A DNA stretch of 64,000 nt from Salinigranum halophilum (lineage in GTDB: Archaea; Halobacteriota; Halobacteria; Halobacteriales; Haloferacaceae). The notes under the pieces are model-generated. The model was given only the letters and a program-made list of their open reading frames with translations, had not been told where the DNA came from and did not search any database. The position numbers and the translations under genes are program-made. The stretch spans positions 124,001 through 188,000 of the forward strand of contig NZ_SSNL01000004.1 of NCBI RefSeq assembly GCF_007004735.1, read 5' to 3'. Positions 17,643-26,331 of the stretch are shown one piece after another (the first letter of the stretch is position 1; every line of letters starts with the position of its first letter).

Positions 17643-18954
17643 CGTCTTCACCTCCGTCCGCGGCGACGGCACGACCGCGCCGCGCCGTCAGGTCGATACT
17701 GGCCGCCGTCTCCTTGCGGTGGCCGAGGAGGCCCTCGGGCCGGTTGTGCATGAGCCAGATGAGCACCACGCCCATGATGACCAACTGGAGCTGTCGGACG
17801 CTGTCGAGCGTGTAGAAGACGAACGGCAGCGGGTCGGCCTGCGAGATGAGCGGCGAGATAGCCGGCCCGAACGAACTCGGTGCGTCCGCCGAGGGGAGTA
17901 TCTCCTCGATGACGTTCTTCAGGTAGCGCGGGCCCTGATACAGCAGGGCCGCGAACATCGCGCCGCCGACGATGCTCCCGGTGTTGGAGCCGGCACCGCC
18001 GATGATGAGCGCGATCCAGACGAAGAAGGTGATGCGCGGGCGGAACGTGTTCGGCGTCACCGCCCCCTGGGTCATGAACCAGAGGATACCCGCCAGACCC
18101 ATGAGGGCACAGCCGAGCATGAACGACTTGATCTTGAAGCCGTTGGTGTCCTTGCCGAGCGAGTTGGCGACGTCCTCGTCCTCGCGGATAGCCTTGAGGA
18201 CGCGCCCGAACGGCGACTCGCCCGTCCGCTTCAGGAGCCAGAAGTAGCCCGCGACGAAGACGAGGAGGACGCCACCGTAGACGAGCCCGTCGACGACCGG
18301 TTTCGGGTTCGTCGGGATGATGGCCGTCGACGCCTCGACGAGGCCGAGGTACGCGTCCCAGAGGCCGAACGCCGAGAAGAACGCCTCCAGCGGGTCCTGG
18401 AAGTTGAGGATGACGCCGGAGCCGCCGCCGAAGCCGACTCTCCGTCCGAAGAGCTGGAACTGCTGGAACTGCGAGGAGAGGAATGTAAAGCGGACGATCT
18501 CCGACATCGCGATCGTGACGATGGCGAGGTAGTCCGCCCTGAGCCTGAGCGCGGGGAGCGCGACGACCAGGCCGAGCAACGCGGCCGCGACCATCCCGGC
18601 GATGATGCCGACGACGAGCGGGAGGCCGAGTCCGCCAACCTGTGCCGCGCTGCCGGGCTGGTAGATGGGCTTCGAGACGAGTGCCATGACGTAGATGCCG
18701 ACGGCCATGAAGCCGACGATACCGATGTTGAACAGCCCGGTGTAGCCCCAGTGGAGGTTCAACGCGAGCGACAGCATGGCGAACACGCCGATGAAGAAGG
18801 TCAACACCGCCAGCGAGTTCAGCTGTCCGCGGAGCGAGAAGCCGAGGATGACCCCACTGACGATGTACGCGAGGTAGAGTACGGCGAGGAGCAGAACGAT
18901 GAGTCCCGCGTCGCCACCCGGGATTCGCTCGGTGAAGCGGTCGGCGACGCTCAT
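17635..18954 (-). CDS. livM: Branched-chain amino acid type ABC transporter permease LivM
   Basis: 439 residues, about ten hydrophobic segments. Family hallmarks are SLALNLHWGYTGLFNIGIVG, the cytoplasmic coupling stretch LKRTGESPFGRVLKAIREDE, and LWFMTQGAVTPNTFRP. The C-terminal tail after the last membrane segment is charged. The start overlaps the livH stop (ATGA). The longer in-frame read-through upstream lies within livH and is rejected. Confidence 0.92.
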   Translation of the reverse strand: MSVADRFTERIPGGDAGLIVLLLAVLYLAYIVSGVILGFSLRGQLNSLAVLTFFIGVFAMLSLALNLHWGYTGLFNIGIVGFMAVGIYVMALVSKPIYQPGSAAQVGGLGLPLVVGIIAGMVAAALLGLVVALPALRLRADYLAIVTIAMSEIVRFTFLSSQFQQFQLFGRRVGFGGGSGVILNFQDPLEAFFSAFGLWDAYLGLVEASTAIIPTNPKPVVDGLVYGGVLLVFVAGYFWLLKRTGESPFGRVLKAIREDEDVANSLGKDTNGFKIKSFMLGCALMGLAGILWFMTQGAVTPNTFRPRITFFVWIALIIGGAGSNTGSIVGGAMFAALLYQGPRYLKNVIEEILPSADAPSSFGPAISPLISQADPLPFVFYTLDSVRQLQLVIMGVVLIWLMHNRPEGLLGHRKETAASIDLTARRGRAVAADGGEDDE

Positions 18955-20081
18955 GCGGTGGACCTCCCGGCGAAGATGCCCTGCGGTTTGACGAGCAGGA
19001 TGACGATCATGACGAAGAACGCCGCCGCCCGGGCGAAGGCGGAGGGGATCCAGATGACCGACATCGACGCGGTGAGACCGATAATCAGCCCGCCGGCGAT
19101 GGCGCCGTAGATGGAGCCGATACCGCCGAGGATGACCGCAGCGAAGATCAACAGCAAGAGGAGCCAGCCGTCGTTGAAGCCGAGCGTCCCCTTCCAGAGG
19201 ACGAACATGTAGCCGGCGACCCCGGTGAGTCCGCCACCGATGATCCACGTCGACCGAACGACGCGCTCGGTCGGGATGCCCGTGATGCGCGCGAGGTCCT
19301 CGTTGTCGGCCATCGCACGCATCGCCTTCCCGAGCTTCGTCGTCTGCAAGAGCACGTGCACGCCGAGCATCAGTCCGCCGGCGACGACGACGAGCGCGAG
19401 GTCGTGTGCCGAGATGAACACCTGACCGTCCCAGAGATACGCCCCGATCTGGGGCGGCTGTGCCGTCGTCCCCCGGACGTCGGAGCCGAAGACGAACTGC
19501 ATCAGGTACCGCAGGGCGAACGCGACGCCGATGCTGGTGATGAGGAGGGTGATGCCCCCCTCGTCCCGGATGGGCTTGTAGATGAACCGGTCGACGCCGA
19601 GCGAGAGGAGGATAGTGAATCCCCCCGCGACGACGAGACCGAGTACCACGGCGAGCGGCGTCCCCAAGACGCCGATACCCAGCGCGCCGCCGAACACCGA
19701 CCCGCCCGCCCCGACCAGAAGGAGCGACCCGAGGTCGGCGTTGGGGCGGGCAACACCGGCGATGAGGTAGGTCGTCGCCCACCCCGAGAACGCGCCGGCG
19801 GTGATGTAATCACCGTGTGAGAAGTTCGCGAAGTTCAGAATGCTGTACGTCATCGACAGACCGATTCCAGCGAGGCCGATTACGAGCCCCCGCATCAGGC
19901 CGTCCCAGACGAGCGACCCGATGTCGTGGACCTGTACGTCGCCGGTGCTGAACTGCCGAGCGAGGTCGGCGACCAGCACCACGGCGACCAGTGCGACCAA
20001 GAGCACCCCGGGGCGCTCGATCGCGATTTTCCGGCCGCGGGAATAGGTGTCAGCGATGCCCATGATGATAACTATCCTCAT
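18951..20081 (-). CDS. livH: Branched-chain amino acid type ABC transporter permease LivH
   Basis: About 376 residues with eight or more membrane segments. Hallmarks are the GLSMTYSILNFANFSHGDYI motif and the coupling loop QTTKLGKAMRAMADNEDLAR. Start choice: an ATG at 20081 (MRIVIIMGIADTYS) is the right distance from the TATA box at 20104 for a leaderless mRNA; the ATG at 20060 (MGIADTYSRG) is the alternative and fits homologue lengths as I recall them. It is the first gene of the livHMGF operon. Confidence 0.9.
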   Translation of the reverse strand: MRIVIIMGIADTYSRGRKIAIERPGVLLVALVAVVLVADLARQFSTGDVQVHDIGSLVWDGLMRGLVIGLAGIGLSMTYSILNFANFSHGDYITAGAFSGWATTYLIAGVARPNADLGSLLLVGAGGSVFGGALGIGVLGTPLAVVLGLVVAGGFTILLSLGVDRFIYKPIRDEGGITLLITSIGVAFALRYLMQFVFGSDVRGTTAQPPQIGAYLWDGQVFISAHDLALVVVAGGLMLGVHVLLQTTKLGKAMRAMADNEDLARITGIPTERVVRSTWIIGGGLTGVAGYMFVLWKGTLGFNDGWLLLLLIFAAVILGGIGSIYGAIAGGLIIGLTASMSVIWIPSAFARAAAFFVMIVILLVKPQGIFAGRSTA

Positions 20082-20103
20082 GGGTCTGCGGTAGTGAAAC
20101 ACC

Positions 20104-20109
20104 CATAAA
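20104..20109 (-). promoter_or_regulatory. TATA box of the livHMGF operon
   Basis: The minus strand reads TTTATG in GGTTTATGGG, about 25 bases upstream of the 20081 ATG. The 132 bases between livH and the divergent acetyltransferase gene hold only promoters. Confidence 0.55.
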
Positions 20110-20213
20110 CCTTTCTTCCCATGGCCAATCGTGTTGTCTCACAGATATGTTTCGGGGGCTCTCTTATGCCCATTCGTCGGAATATCCATCCGTTCGAGGC
20201 GTCATGTCCGATT

Positions 20214-20723
20214 ATGCCACCCACCCCTCCCGGAGTCTCCATCGATTCTGCCGTCCTCGCCGACGTCGATACGCTCGTCGAGCTGTGGGTCCGTCTCGCG
20301 CGCGACCAGCGCGACCACGACTCACACCTCCGTCCCGAGGCGAACCGGACACCTGTGCGGGCGTCCGTCGCCCACCACGTCGTCGGTGATGGGCTGTTCG
20401 TCGCCCGCGGGGACGACGGGGGCGACATCGTCGGCTTCGTCATGTGTGGGCTGGAACAGGGCGACTACGAACAGACGGTCACCCGCGGCATAGTTCACAA
20501 CCTCTTCGTCGTACCGTCCTACCGAGGCCGGGGGGTCGGGAGCGCACTCCTCGAACGTGCCGAGGCGGCGCTCGCGGCGTTCGGCGCCGACGTCTTCGCG
20601 CTCGAAGCGATGGCCGACAACGCCGACGCTCGTCGGTTCTACGAGCGACACGGCTACCGGACCCACCGCGTAGAACTGGAGAAATCGGCCCGAAACGATA
20701 CACACTCAAAGGAGGACGGATAA
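20214..20723 (+). CDS. GNAT-family N-acetyltransferase
   Basis: 169 residues. Acetyl-CoA binding motif A is NLFVVPSYRGRGVGSALLER, with motif B downstream (DNADARRFYERHGYRTHRVE). The substrate is unknown. The Met at 20214 (MPPTPPGVSIDSAV) starts just before the first GNAT strand; two upstream in-frame Mets add sequence without similarity. Confidence 0.88.
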   Translation: MPPTPPGVSIDSAVLADVDTLVELWVRLARDQRDHDSHLRPEANRTPVRASVAHHVVGDGLFVARGDDGGDIVGFVMCGLEQGDYEQTVTRGIVHNLFVVPSYRGRGVGSALLERAEAALAAFGADVFALEAMADNADARRFYERHGYRTHRVELEKSARNDTHSKEDG

Positions 20724-20734
20724 TCCCGAGACGC

Positions 20735-20808
20735 GCCAGGGGAGCATGGGCGGTTCATGCACTCGACTTGTAATCGAGACTTCACGGGTTCGAATCCCGT
20801 CCCTGGCT
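20735..20808 (+). tRNA. tRNA-Thr(TGT)
   Basis: 74 nt. Acceptor GCCAGGG / CCCTGGC pair fully, T-arm ACGGG-TTCGAAT-CCCGT, and the anticodon arm is CTCGA-CTTGTAA-TCGAG, giving anticodon TGT. No intron. It starts 11 bases after the acetyltransferase stop and could be read from the same transcript. Confidence 0.94.
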
Positions 20809-20974
20809 CTGTTCTGCGAGCCACCGCGGGCACGTTTGGTCGGTCGGTGCGTGGCTCTCGGCTCCCGCGAGCCGAGAACGGGAACTCGTCACAGCGCCGG
20901 GAGATGTCACGAGAGCGCCGCCGAGCGCCGGCTTCAGCACGCGCCCTCCGGCGACGAGCGCGTGGGTGCTCCGG

Positions 20975-21916
20975 TCAGCCACGCCGTCTGCGCACCAGGT
21001 ACGACAGCACCACCAGCGCAGCGACCCCGGCCCCGACCTGGAACCCCGGCGTCGACGTCGCGGTCGTGTCCGTCGGCGTCGGCGACGCCGTCGGTGTCGG
21101 CGTCTCAGGTGGGGTCCGCGTCTCGGTCGGTGTGGGGGTCGATGTCTCCGTCGGCCGTTCCGTCGGGGCTTCGGTCAGCGGTCCCGTCACCGTCGCCGTG
21201 GGGGTGTCGGTCGGTGTCTCGGGCGTGGGCGTCCGTGGGGTCGTCGGGACCGCCGTCGCCGTCTCTCGAGGGCCCGTCCGAACCGTCACCGTCTGCGTCG
21301 CGCGGTCGAGGTCACTCCCCTCGACGGTGATGCTGAACGTCCCGACGGGCTCCTCGGAGAGGTCGAGCCGCACGGAGTCGCCGCTCGTCGCGATGCGGTC
21401 GTCGGTCGTGACCCCATCCGTCACGTCCAACCCGTCGGGGCTCTCGACCGTCACGTCGACGCGGTCGGCCTCGTCGAAGTTGTACTCGACGGTCACGGTG
21501 AGCGACTGCCCCGTGGGCTCCCAGCCGTCGGTCACGTTCGCTCCGTTCTGGTTTCGAACGACGACACTGGTCACGCGCGGCTCGGCGACGACGACATCCG
21601 CGCGGCCGTCGCCGTCCGCAGAGACGTCGTAGCCGCCGGTCTCGAACCCGTCGAAGTCGGCGTTCGTCGAGTCGGTGATGGTCTCGCTCGTCCCGTCCGC
21701 CGCGCCTGCGACGCCGACGAGCGTCACCGACCCTGACCCGATAGTCCCGCCGCCAGTCAGTTGGACGGTCGAGACGTCCAGCGTCTCGGCAACGAAGACG
21801 CGAACCGGTGGGGCCGTGTCGGCTGGTGCGTCACGGGGGGCCGGGACGGCACCGACGGTGCCCACGAGGACGAGGGCGACGAGGAACGTGGCGAGGAGTG
21901 TTCGGGCAGTCGACAT
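20975..21916 (-). CDS. Secreted cell-surface protein with PGF-CTERM-like anchor
   Basis: 313 residues. Signal peptide (STARTLLATFLVALVLVGTV), then about 200 residues of beta-rich domains (VRVFVAETLDVSTVQLTGGG opening, like S-layer glycoprotein domains). A Thr/Pro/Glu-rich stalk of about 75 residues, probably O-glycosylated, is followed by a C-terminal PGF, a hydrophobic helix and RRRR, the archaeosortase sorting signature. It is thus exported and lipid-anchored at the cell surface. Start 21916 chosen because it begins the signal peptide. Confidence 0.8.
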   Translation of the reverse strand: MSTARTLLATFLVALVLVGTVGAVPAPRDAPADTAPPVRVFVAETLDVSTVQLTGGGTIGSGSVTLVGVAGAADGTSETITDSTNADFDGFETGGYDVSADGDGRADVVVAEPRVTSVVVRNQNGANVTDGWEPTGQSLTVTVEYNFDEADRVDVTVESPDGLDVTDGVTTDDRIATSGDSVRLDLSEEPVGTFSITVEGSDLDRATQTVTVRTGPRETATAVPTTPRTPTPETPTDTPTATVTGPLTEAPTERPTETSTPTPTETRTPPETPTPTASPTPTDTTATSTPGFQVGAGVAALVVLSYLVRRRRG

Positions 21917-22037
21917 GAGTGGGCGTACGGGACAGACAGACAAAAACATCGGCCGTCACGCGACTTCGTTCGGATGTCGTGACGGTCAACGACTGGGTGT
22001 GCCGGGTTGCGTGGGTTCGCGAACGGGACGGTCGTTC

Positions 22038-22160
22038 TCAGCGTACTCTGACCTGGTCGCCACAGGTCGGACAGTTCGGTCCACCCTGGCTGTCGTCCAG
22101 TTCGAGTACGTCGCCGGTCCAGCCACACCCTGGGCAGTGGGCGAGTCGGGTGGCACTCAT
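22038..22160 (-). CDS. 40-residue zinc-ribbon micro-protein
   Basis: Short gene read on the minus strand: the product begins MSATRLAHCPGCGWTG, passes VLELDDSQGG and ends NCPTCGDQVRVR. Two CPxCG motifs about 25 residues apart form a zinc ribbon. Haloarchaea carry dozens of such tiny CPxCG proteins, often involved in regulation or stress. An AT-rich TCATAATCG lies about 20-27 bases upstream. It stands alone between the surface-protein gene and a membrane protein gene. Confidence 0.75.
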   Translation of the reverse strand: MSATRLAHCPGCGWTGDVLELDDSQGGPNCPTCGDQVRVR

Positions 22161-22402
22161 CTCAATCCCTCACGTTCGATTATGAGGTATCGAAGGAAGT
22201 ATCTGTCGTCGGTCGCGCCGTCGAGACGGATGTCTCTCCCCGTCGTTGTGTCCTGGATAATGTGCCGGGAGCCAGCGTCAGAGGCGTGTACCCCTACCCG
22301 CGGTCTGCCGCTGGACCTCCTCGGTCTACCAGCCACTACCGACGACGTAAGTAAATACTTTGTGACAGACGTCCGTCTGACGCTGCGTCGAACGGGGGGT
22401 CC

Positions 22403-22804
22403 TCAGGGCTTCTCGGCGGACGCATCGCCTGGGTTCGAACCGCGCGAGAGGAACTGCAGCGGTCCCGACTGTAACACGACGTCCGGGTCCAGTGGGCGCT
22501 CTTGCAGCGCGGTGACCTTGAGGCAGGCGACGTAGATGGTCAGGTGACTCGCCGCGTACGCGAGGACCACCTGAGCGAGCAGCGGCACGGTCAGTCCGGC
22601 GACCTCCAGCATCCCGAAGACGAAGAGAACGGCCGACGAGGTCGCGACGAGGCCCCCCAGCTGCAGCGTCACGCCGATGAACGCCGTGATGGTCGTATCG
22701 ACTCTCGAGGTCGTGTACGGCGTGTACAGCGCCGCGGTCACCACGCTCACCGTCACGAGCACGAGACCGACGGGGAGCGCGATCACGGCGAACGCGGACT
22801 GCAT
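22403..22804 (-). CDS. Small integral membrane protein, haloarchaeal
   Basis: 133 residues with three to four hydrophobic helices (ALPVGLVLVTVSVVTAALY, then VATSSAVLFVFGM, then LTVPLLAQVVLAYAASHLTI) and a short charged C-terminus. No family recognised. The start at 22804 (MQSAFAVIALPVG) fits a TATA-like ATTATA about 27 bases upstream at 22829-22837 on the minus strand. Confidence 0.65.
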   Translation of the reverse strand: MQSAFAVIALPVGLVLVTVSVVTAALYTPYTTSRVDTTITAFIGVTLQLGGLVATSSAVLFVFGMLEVAGLTVPLLAQVVLAYAASHLTIYVACLKVTALQERPLDPDVVLQSGPLQFLSRGSNPGDASAEKP

Positions 22805-22917
22805 CAGTCCCTTCAGACGAGTCGGAGCGGTATAATTGTATCTGCACAAAAGAGTAACACGATTCCGGACAGGTGTCGGTCCGGAAGACCGTATCGGACG
22901 GTCGACCGGGTGAGCGG

Positions 22918-23889
22918 TCAGCCCCCGGGAGGCCCGGACCCGGATCCCGAGCGCTCGGGGTCAGCGGCGCCGTTTCCACCGCCGCGGCTCCCGTCACTGT
23001 TTCCGCCGCGGTTCCCGTCGCCGTTCCCGTTGCCACGGTTTCCGTCTCGGCCGTTCGCGCCGTCGGCCGATTCACCGCCGTTCGGCCGGTCGCTGGCGGT
23101 GGCCGTCTCGTTCTGGGCCCGAGCGTCATCGGGCGCAGCGCCGGCCGGCTCGCCCGGCGCGCTCGCGTTCTCCGCCCGTGCGTTCCCGTTCCGCCCGGGA
23201 GCGTCCGCCGGTGGCCCTGCCCGGGCCGGGCCTTCCTGACTCGCGTTCCCCGCCTGTCCGAAGCCATTGGCGCGGGCGGCCCCCGGCCCTGCGACGCTCC
23301 GAGCGATGGCGGCGCGTTCGGGACCGGTGAGCCGGTCGGCACCGGAACGAACCGCCTCGAGTTCCGTCAGGTTCACACCGTGTCGCTGGAGCGCCGCGGC
23401 CGGGAGCGTGCCCGCCGTCTCCGAGGTGCTCTTCGACAGCCGCTGCAGCGCGGCCGCTCGCGCACTCAACTGTGCTGTCCGGACGCGATAGGCGGTCTCG
23501 GAGACGGTTCCGTTCTCACGGGCGGCCTCGAGTTCCTGCAGGTCGGTTCGGAGCGCGTCCAGTCGCGCCTGACTCTGTTCGGCCTGGTGAGCGACGACCT
23601 GCGCCTTCGACGCGTCGGAGTTCGAGCGGCGCAGCTGGTGTTCGAACGAGCGGCTCTCGAGTTCGCCGCCGAGTTCGGCTCCCTGCACCCCGACTGACCC
23701 GGCCAACCGGGTCCCGGGTGCCGGCTCCGACGCCGTCTCGTTCCCCGCGTCAGCCGTCTCGGTCTGCGCCCAGACCGTCCCGCCGCCGATGCCGGTCGTC
23801 GACGTCGCCGCCTGCACCCCGACCACCGGCACCGCGACCCCGGCGACGACGGTGAGGACGACCACGAGAACGGTCCCGATTCGTCTCAT
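22918..23889 (-). CDS. Secreted protein with coiled coil and Gly/Asn-rich tail
   Basis: 323 residues. Signal peptide MRRIGTVLVVVLTVVAGVAV, then a helical, probably coiled-coil section (about residues 85-150: HQAEQSQARLDALRTDLQEL). The last roughly 120 residues are Ala/Gly/Asn/Arg-rich low complexity (NRGNGNGDGNRGGNSDGSRG). From memory it resembles haloarchaeal DUF7096-type proteins. It lies 114 bases downstream of the membrane-bound HTH gene on the same strand, a pairing that suggests related function. Confidence 0.65.
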   Translation of the reverse strand: MRRIGTVLVVVLTVVAGVAVPVVGVQAATSTTGIGGGTVWAQTETADAGNETASEPAPGTRLAGSVGVQGAELGGELESRSFEHQLRRSNSDASKAQVVAHQAEQSQARLDALRTDLQELEAARENGTVSETAYRVRTAQLSARAAALQRLSKSTSETAGTLPAAALQRHGVNLTELEAVRSGADRLTGPERAAIARSVAGPGAARANGFGQAGNASQEGPARAGPPADAPGRNGNARAENASAPGEPAGAAPDDARAQNETATASDRPNGGESADGANGRDGNRGNGNGDGNRGGNSDGSRGGGNGAADPERSGSGSGPPGG

Positions 23890-24003
23890 CTCGTCTTCCT
23901 GTTCGTGTGGGAGCTGTTTATAGCTCCACGACTATCAGGCCGGATTCACCCCGATTCACCCGGGTTTAACGACTCGTTGAGGGGCCGGGTTGCCGCGTCG
24001 GGG

Positions 24004-25266
24004 TCACGTGAGACCACTACCGGGGAGCGCCACCACGTTCTCCCGACCGAGGCGGAAGGTCTCGACCTCCTCGGCGTCGCGGAGCTTCCCGATGACCTGA
24101 CTCGTCTTCGCGTCCGACCAGTCGAGTTCGGCGGCGACCGCCTGCTGTTTCATCCGTCCGTCGTGGTGGTCGAGGAGCGCGAGCACCCGTTCCTCGTTAC
24201 TGAGGAGGTCGTCCTCCCACGGCGCGGCGGTGTCCTCGCTGTCGCGTTCGTCGTCCGCGGTGTCCGCACGCTCGTCCTCCTCGGTATCGGCATCGGCGTC
24301 GGCGTCGGTGTCGGTGTCGCCGCCAGCCGCCTCGACACCGTGGGGCCGTGCATCGGCTTCGGCGGTGGCTGCCGCTTCGCCGCCGGCATCCGGGGCCGTT
24401 TCGCTGGCCGACGTGACATCGCCGCGGCCGCCGTCTACGGACCCCTGTGACCGCCGCCACAGCAACGCTCCGGCGACCCCGACCGCGAGGAGGAACACCC
24501 CAGCGAGGAGGGTGAGCGACGACGGGCCGTCGCCACCGCCCGCTTCGTCGGTCGCACCGTCGTCCACTCCGGCGGTCGCGTCGCCACCGCCGACCGCCGT
24601 CTCGGAGGCGGTCGTCGACAGCGAGACGGCTGGCTCTCCGTCCGCGAAGTCCGTCGGGCCGACCCACACGACGGCGTCGTCGCGTCGCTCGTCCGGGGTC
24701 GGCTGGACGGCTGTCGTCGCGTAGGCGTCGGGCCACCCGACCACGAACGTGGTCTGCCGGTCGAGGAACAGGCCGGCGAGCGCGTCTCCGGCCTCTAGCG
24801 TGTTCGCGTCGGCGACGGCGAAGCCGGTCCACTCGAACTGGTAGGTGACGACGCCGTACTCCTGGGGGAGGTTTCGACGCGTCGCGCGGACGGAGACGTT
24901 CTGGATCGTCATCTCCCGGCCGGTCGCGTTCGCGGCGGCCCGCGCCGTCGCGCGCATCCGGTCGGCGAACGTCGACGTGTACGCCGTCTCGTTGGTCTCG
25001 ATGTCGTCCCGAAGCGACTCGAACGCCGCCGTGGTGTTCTCGTCGTTCAACCGAACACGGTACTCGACCGTCCAGCGGGCGTCGCCGTCGGCGCGCACGT
25101 CCGCACGCATCAGGACGCCGTCGGGTTCGATACCTGCGTCGCCCAACTGACCCACACCCGGAGCCAGCGAGCGGTGTGCTGTCGCTCCGGCGGGCGGGAC
25201 CGTGAGGCTGCCGAGGACCAGCACGGCGACGAGGAGTGTGACACCGACGCGACGAACACGACACAT
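24004..25266 (-). CDS. Membrane-anchored protein with C-terminal winged-helix DNA-binding domain
   Basis: 420 residues. Signal peptide/first helix (VGVTLLVAVLVLGSLTVPPA), an extracytoplasmic domain of about 200 residues, and one membrane helix (LTLLAGVFLLAVGVAGALLW, about 252-272). A long acidic linker rich in Asp-Thr/Asp-Ala repeats is followed by a cytoplasmic winged helix (VLALLDHHDGRMKQQAVAAE, then LDWSDAKTSQVIGKLRDAEE). The layout suggests a one-component sensor that reads the outside and binds DNA directly. The linker is encoded by an imperfect repeat of Asp codons at about 24286-24320. Confidence 0.75.
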   Translation of the reverse strand: MCRVRRVGVTLLVAVLVLGSLTVPPAGATAHRSLAPGVGQLGDAGIEPDGVLMRADVRADGDARWTVEYRVRLNDENTTAAFESLRDDIETNETAYTSTFADRMRATARAAANATGREMTIQNVSVRATRRNLPQEYGVVTYQFEWTGFAVADANTLEAGDALAGLFLDRQTTFVVGWPDAYATTAVQPTPDERRDDAVVWVGPTDFADGEPAVSLSTTASETAVGGGDATAGVDDGATDEAGGGDGPSSLTLLAGVFLLAVGVAGALLWRRSQGSVDGGRGDVTSASETAPDAGGEAAATAEADARPHGVEAAGGDTDTDADADADTEEDERADTADDERDSEDTAAPWEDDLLSNEERVLALLDHHDGRMKQQAVAAELDWSDAKTSQVIGKLRDAEEVETFRLGRENVVALPGSGLT

Positions 25267-25445
25267 GCTATCCGGTCGGTTGGTCGGGGGTGGCTTAAAC
25301 GTTGTACGACTCGCGCCGGGTCGCGGTCGTGATTCTCACGCTCGGTGTCGGCCTGTCGCTTCGGGAAACCGCCGCGCCACGACGCCGACGTTCGCCGACG
25401 ACGGACAGTTCAGCGTATCAGAACTCGATACTCGGGTCGGTACGG

Positions 25446-25451
25446 TTATAT
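25446..25451 (+). promoter_or_regulatory. TATA box of the 25475 gene
   Basis: TTATAT within GGTTATATCC, centred about 27 bases before the GTG start at 25475, supporting both the start choice and a leaderless transcript. Confidence 0.55.
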
Positions 25452-25474
25452 CCGAGAGTGGACGACGACACGCT

Positions 25475-26083
25475 GTGTCGTTCGAAGACCCGATCGCAGA
25501 GAAGCTCCTGAGTGATTCCCCGTACGAGCGACTCCGCGCACGACAGCTCAGCTACTTCGTCCAGCCCATCGATCGTAAACTGGCGTGGCAGAGTTATCTG
25601 CTCTTCGCGCTCGCCGCGCTCCTCCCTGTGCTCTCCGTCCTCCCACCGAGTGTGCGTGACTCGTACGTTCCGGCGGTCGCCTCGAGCACCCCGAAACTCG
25701 CGTTCGTCGCGCTCGTCGCCGTCGTCTTCGTCGCCGGGACCGGTGTCGGCCACGCACTCGTCGAACACGCTCGACTCAGACTCCGCCCGCTCGACGAGCG
25801 ACAGGCACGGGAACTGGTGACGTTCGAGAGCCTCTGCTCGATGCTCGGCTTCGGAACGGGGGGACTCGCGACTGCCGTGACCTACGCGCTCGTGCTCGTG
25901 GGTTTCGGCGGCCGCGACCTCCTCGACACCTTCCTCGCCGTCGGCGGTGGAAACCCGTTCGCCCCCTCGTCGCTCGGTGTCACCGTCGGCTTCGTCGCCG
26001 TCGTCGCACTGTTGAGTGCGGTGGTGCTCCAGACCCTCTCGGCGTATCTCCACGTCCGGGCGGCCCTCGCGGACCACTCGTAA
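25475..26083 (+). CDS. Haloarchaeal four-helix membrane protein
   Basis: 202 residues from a GTG (product begins MSFEDPIAEKLLSDSPYERL). Four hydrophobic segments: about residues 37-55 (LLFALAALLPVLSVLPP), 73-92 (LAFVALVAVVFVAGTGV), 123-143 (TGGLATAVTYALVLVGF) and 166-190 (GVTVGFVAVVALLSAVVLQT). Function unknown. The GTG start is set by the TATA box; the in-frame sequence upstream belongs to the divergent promoter region. Confidence 0.7.
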   Translation: MSFEDPIAEKLLSDSPYERLRARQLSYFVQPIDRKLAWQSYLLFALAALLPVLSVLPPSVRDSYVPAVASSTPKLAFVALVAVVFVAGTGVGHALVEHARLRLRPLDERQARELVTFESLCSMLGFGTGGLATAVTYALVLVGFGGRDLLDTFLAVGGGNPFAPSSLGVTVGFVAVVALLSAVVLQTLSAYLHVRAALADHS

Positions 26084-26119
26084 GCGCGACGACGGTCTGC
26101 GGGCCGGAAGGCGGCTGGA

Positions 26120-26126
26120 TTTATGT
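26120..26126 (+). promoter_or_regulatory. TATA box of the 28-residue peptide gene
   Basis: TTTATGT, centred 26 bases before the ATG at 26149. Confidence 0.5.
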
Positions 26127-26148
26127 GTTATCGAGAGCAACCGAGCGT

Positions 26149-26235
26149 ATGGACGGTCCAGACCTGTTCTTCCTCGTCGTCTCGCTCTTGGTGTTCGCGC
26201 TCATCCTCGTCGGGGTCGTCATTAGTCTCGTGTGA
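26149..26235 (+). CDS. 28-residue single-pass membrane peptide
   Basis: A very short reading frame, MDGPDLFFLVVSLLVFAL and then ILVGVVISLV before TGA. A short acidic N-terminus is followed by one unbroken hydrophobic helix of about 22 residues. It has its own TATA box at the leaderless distance and lies in a 248-base gap between two genes on the same strand, so it looks like a real small membrane protein rather than chance. Function unknown; possible roles are a subunit or modulator of a membrane complex. Confidence 0.5.
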   Translation: MDGPDLFFLVVSLLVFALILVGVVISLV

Positions 26236-26298
26236 CTGAGAGGTGAAGACCCCGTCTCGACGCCGGCGTCAGCCCTCCGTCTGACAACCGGGGAAAAG

Positions 26299-26305
26299 TT
26301 TATGA
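26299..26305 (+). promoter_or_regulatory. TATA box of the zinc-ribbon gene at 26332
   Basis: TTTATGA, centred 30 bases before the ATG. Confidence 0.5.
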
Positions 26306-26331
26306 TATGTGTCTCATATTTCCGTCACGTT

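Noticed and set aside
20998..21250. Repetitive GTC/GGC-rich stretch in the surface-protein gene, possibly a tandem repeat element.
   Set aside because: It simply encodes the Thr/Pro/Glu-rich stalk of the surface protein.
24286..24330. Short tandem repeat of six-base units on the minus strand.
   Set aside because: Codes the Asp/Thr/Ala linker of the membrane-anchored HTH protein; no sign of phase variation since unit changes keep the frame.
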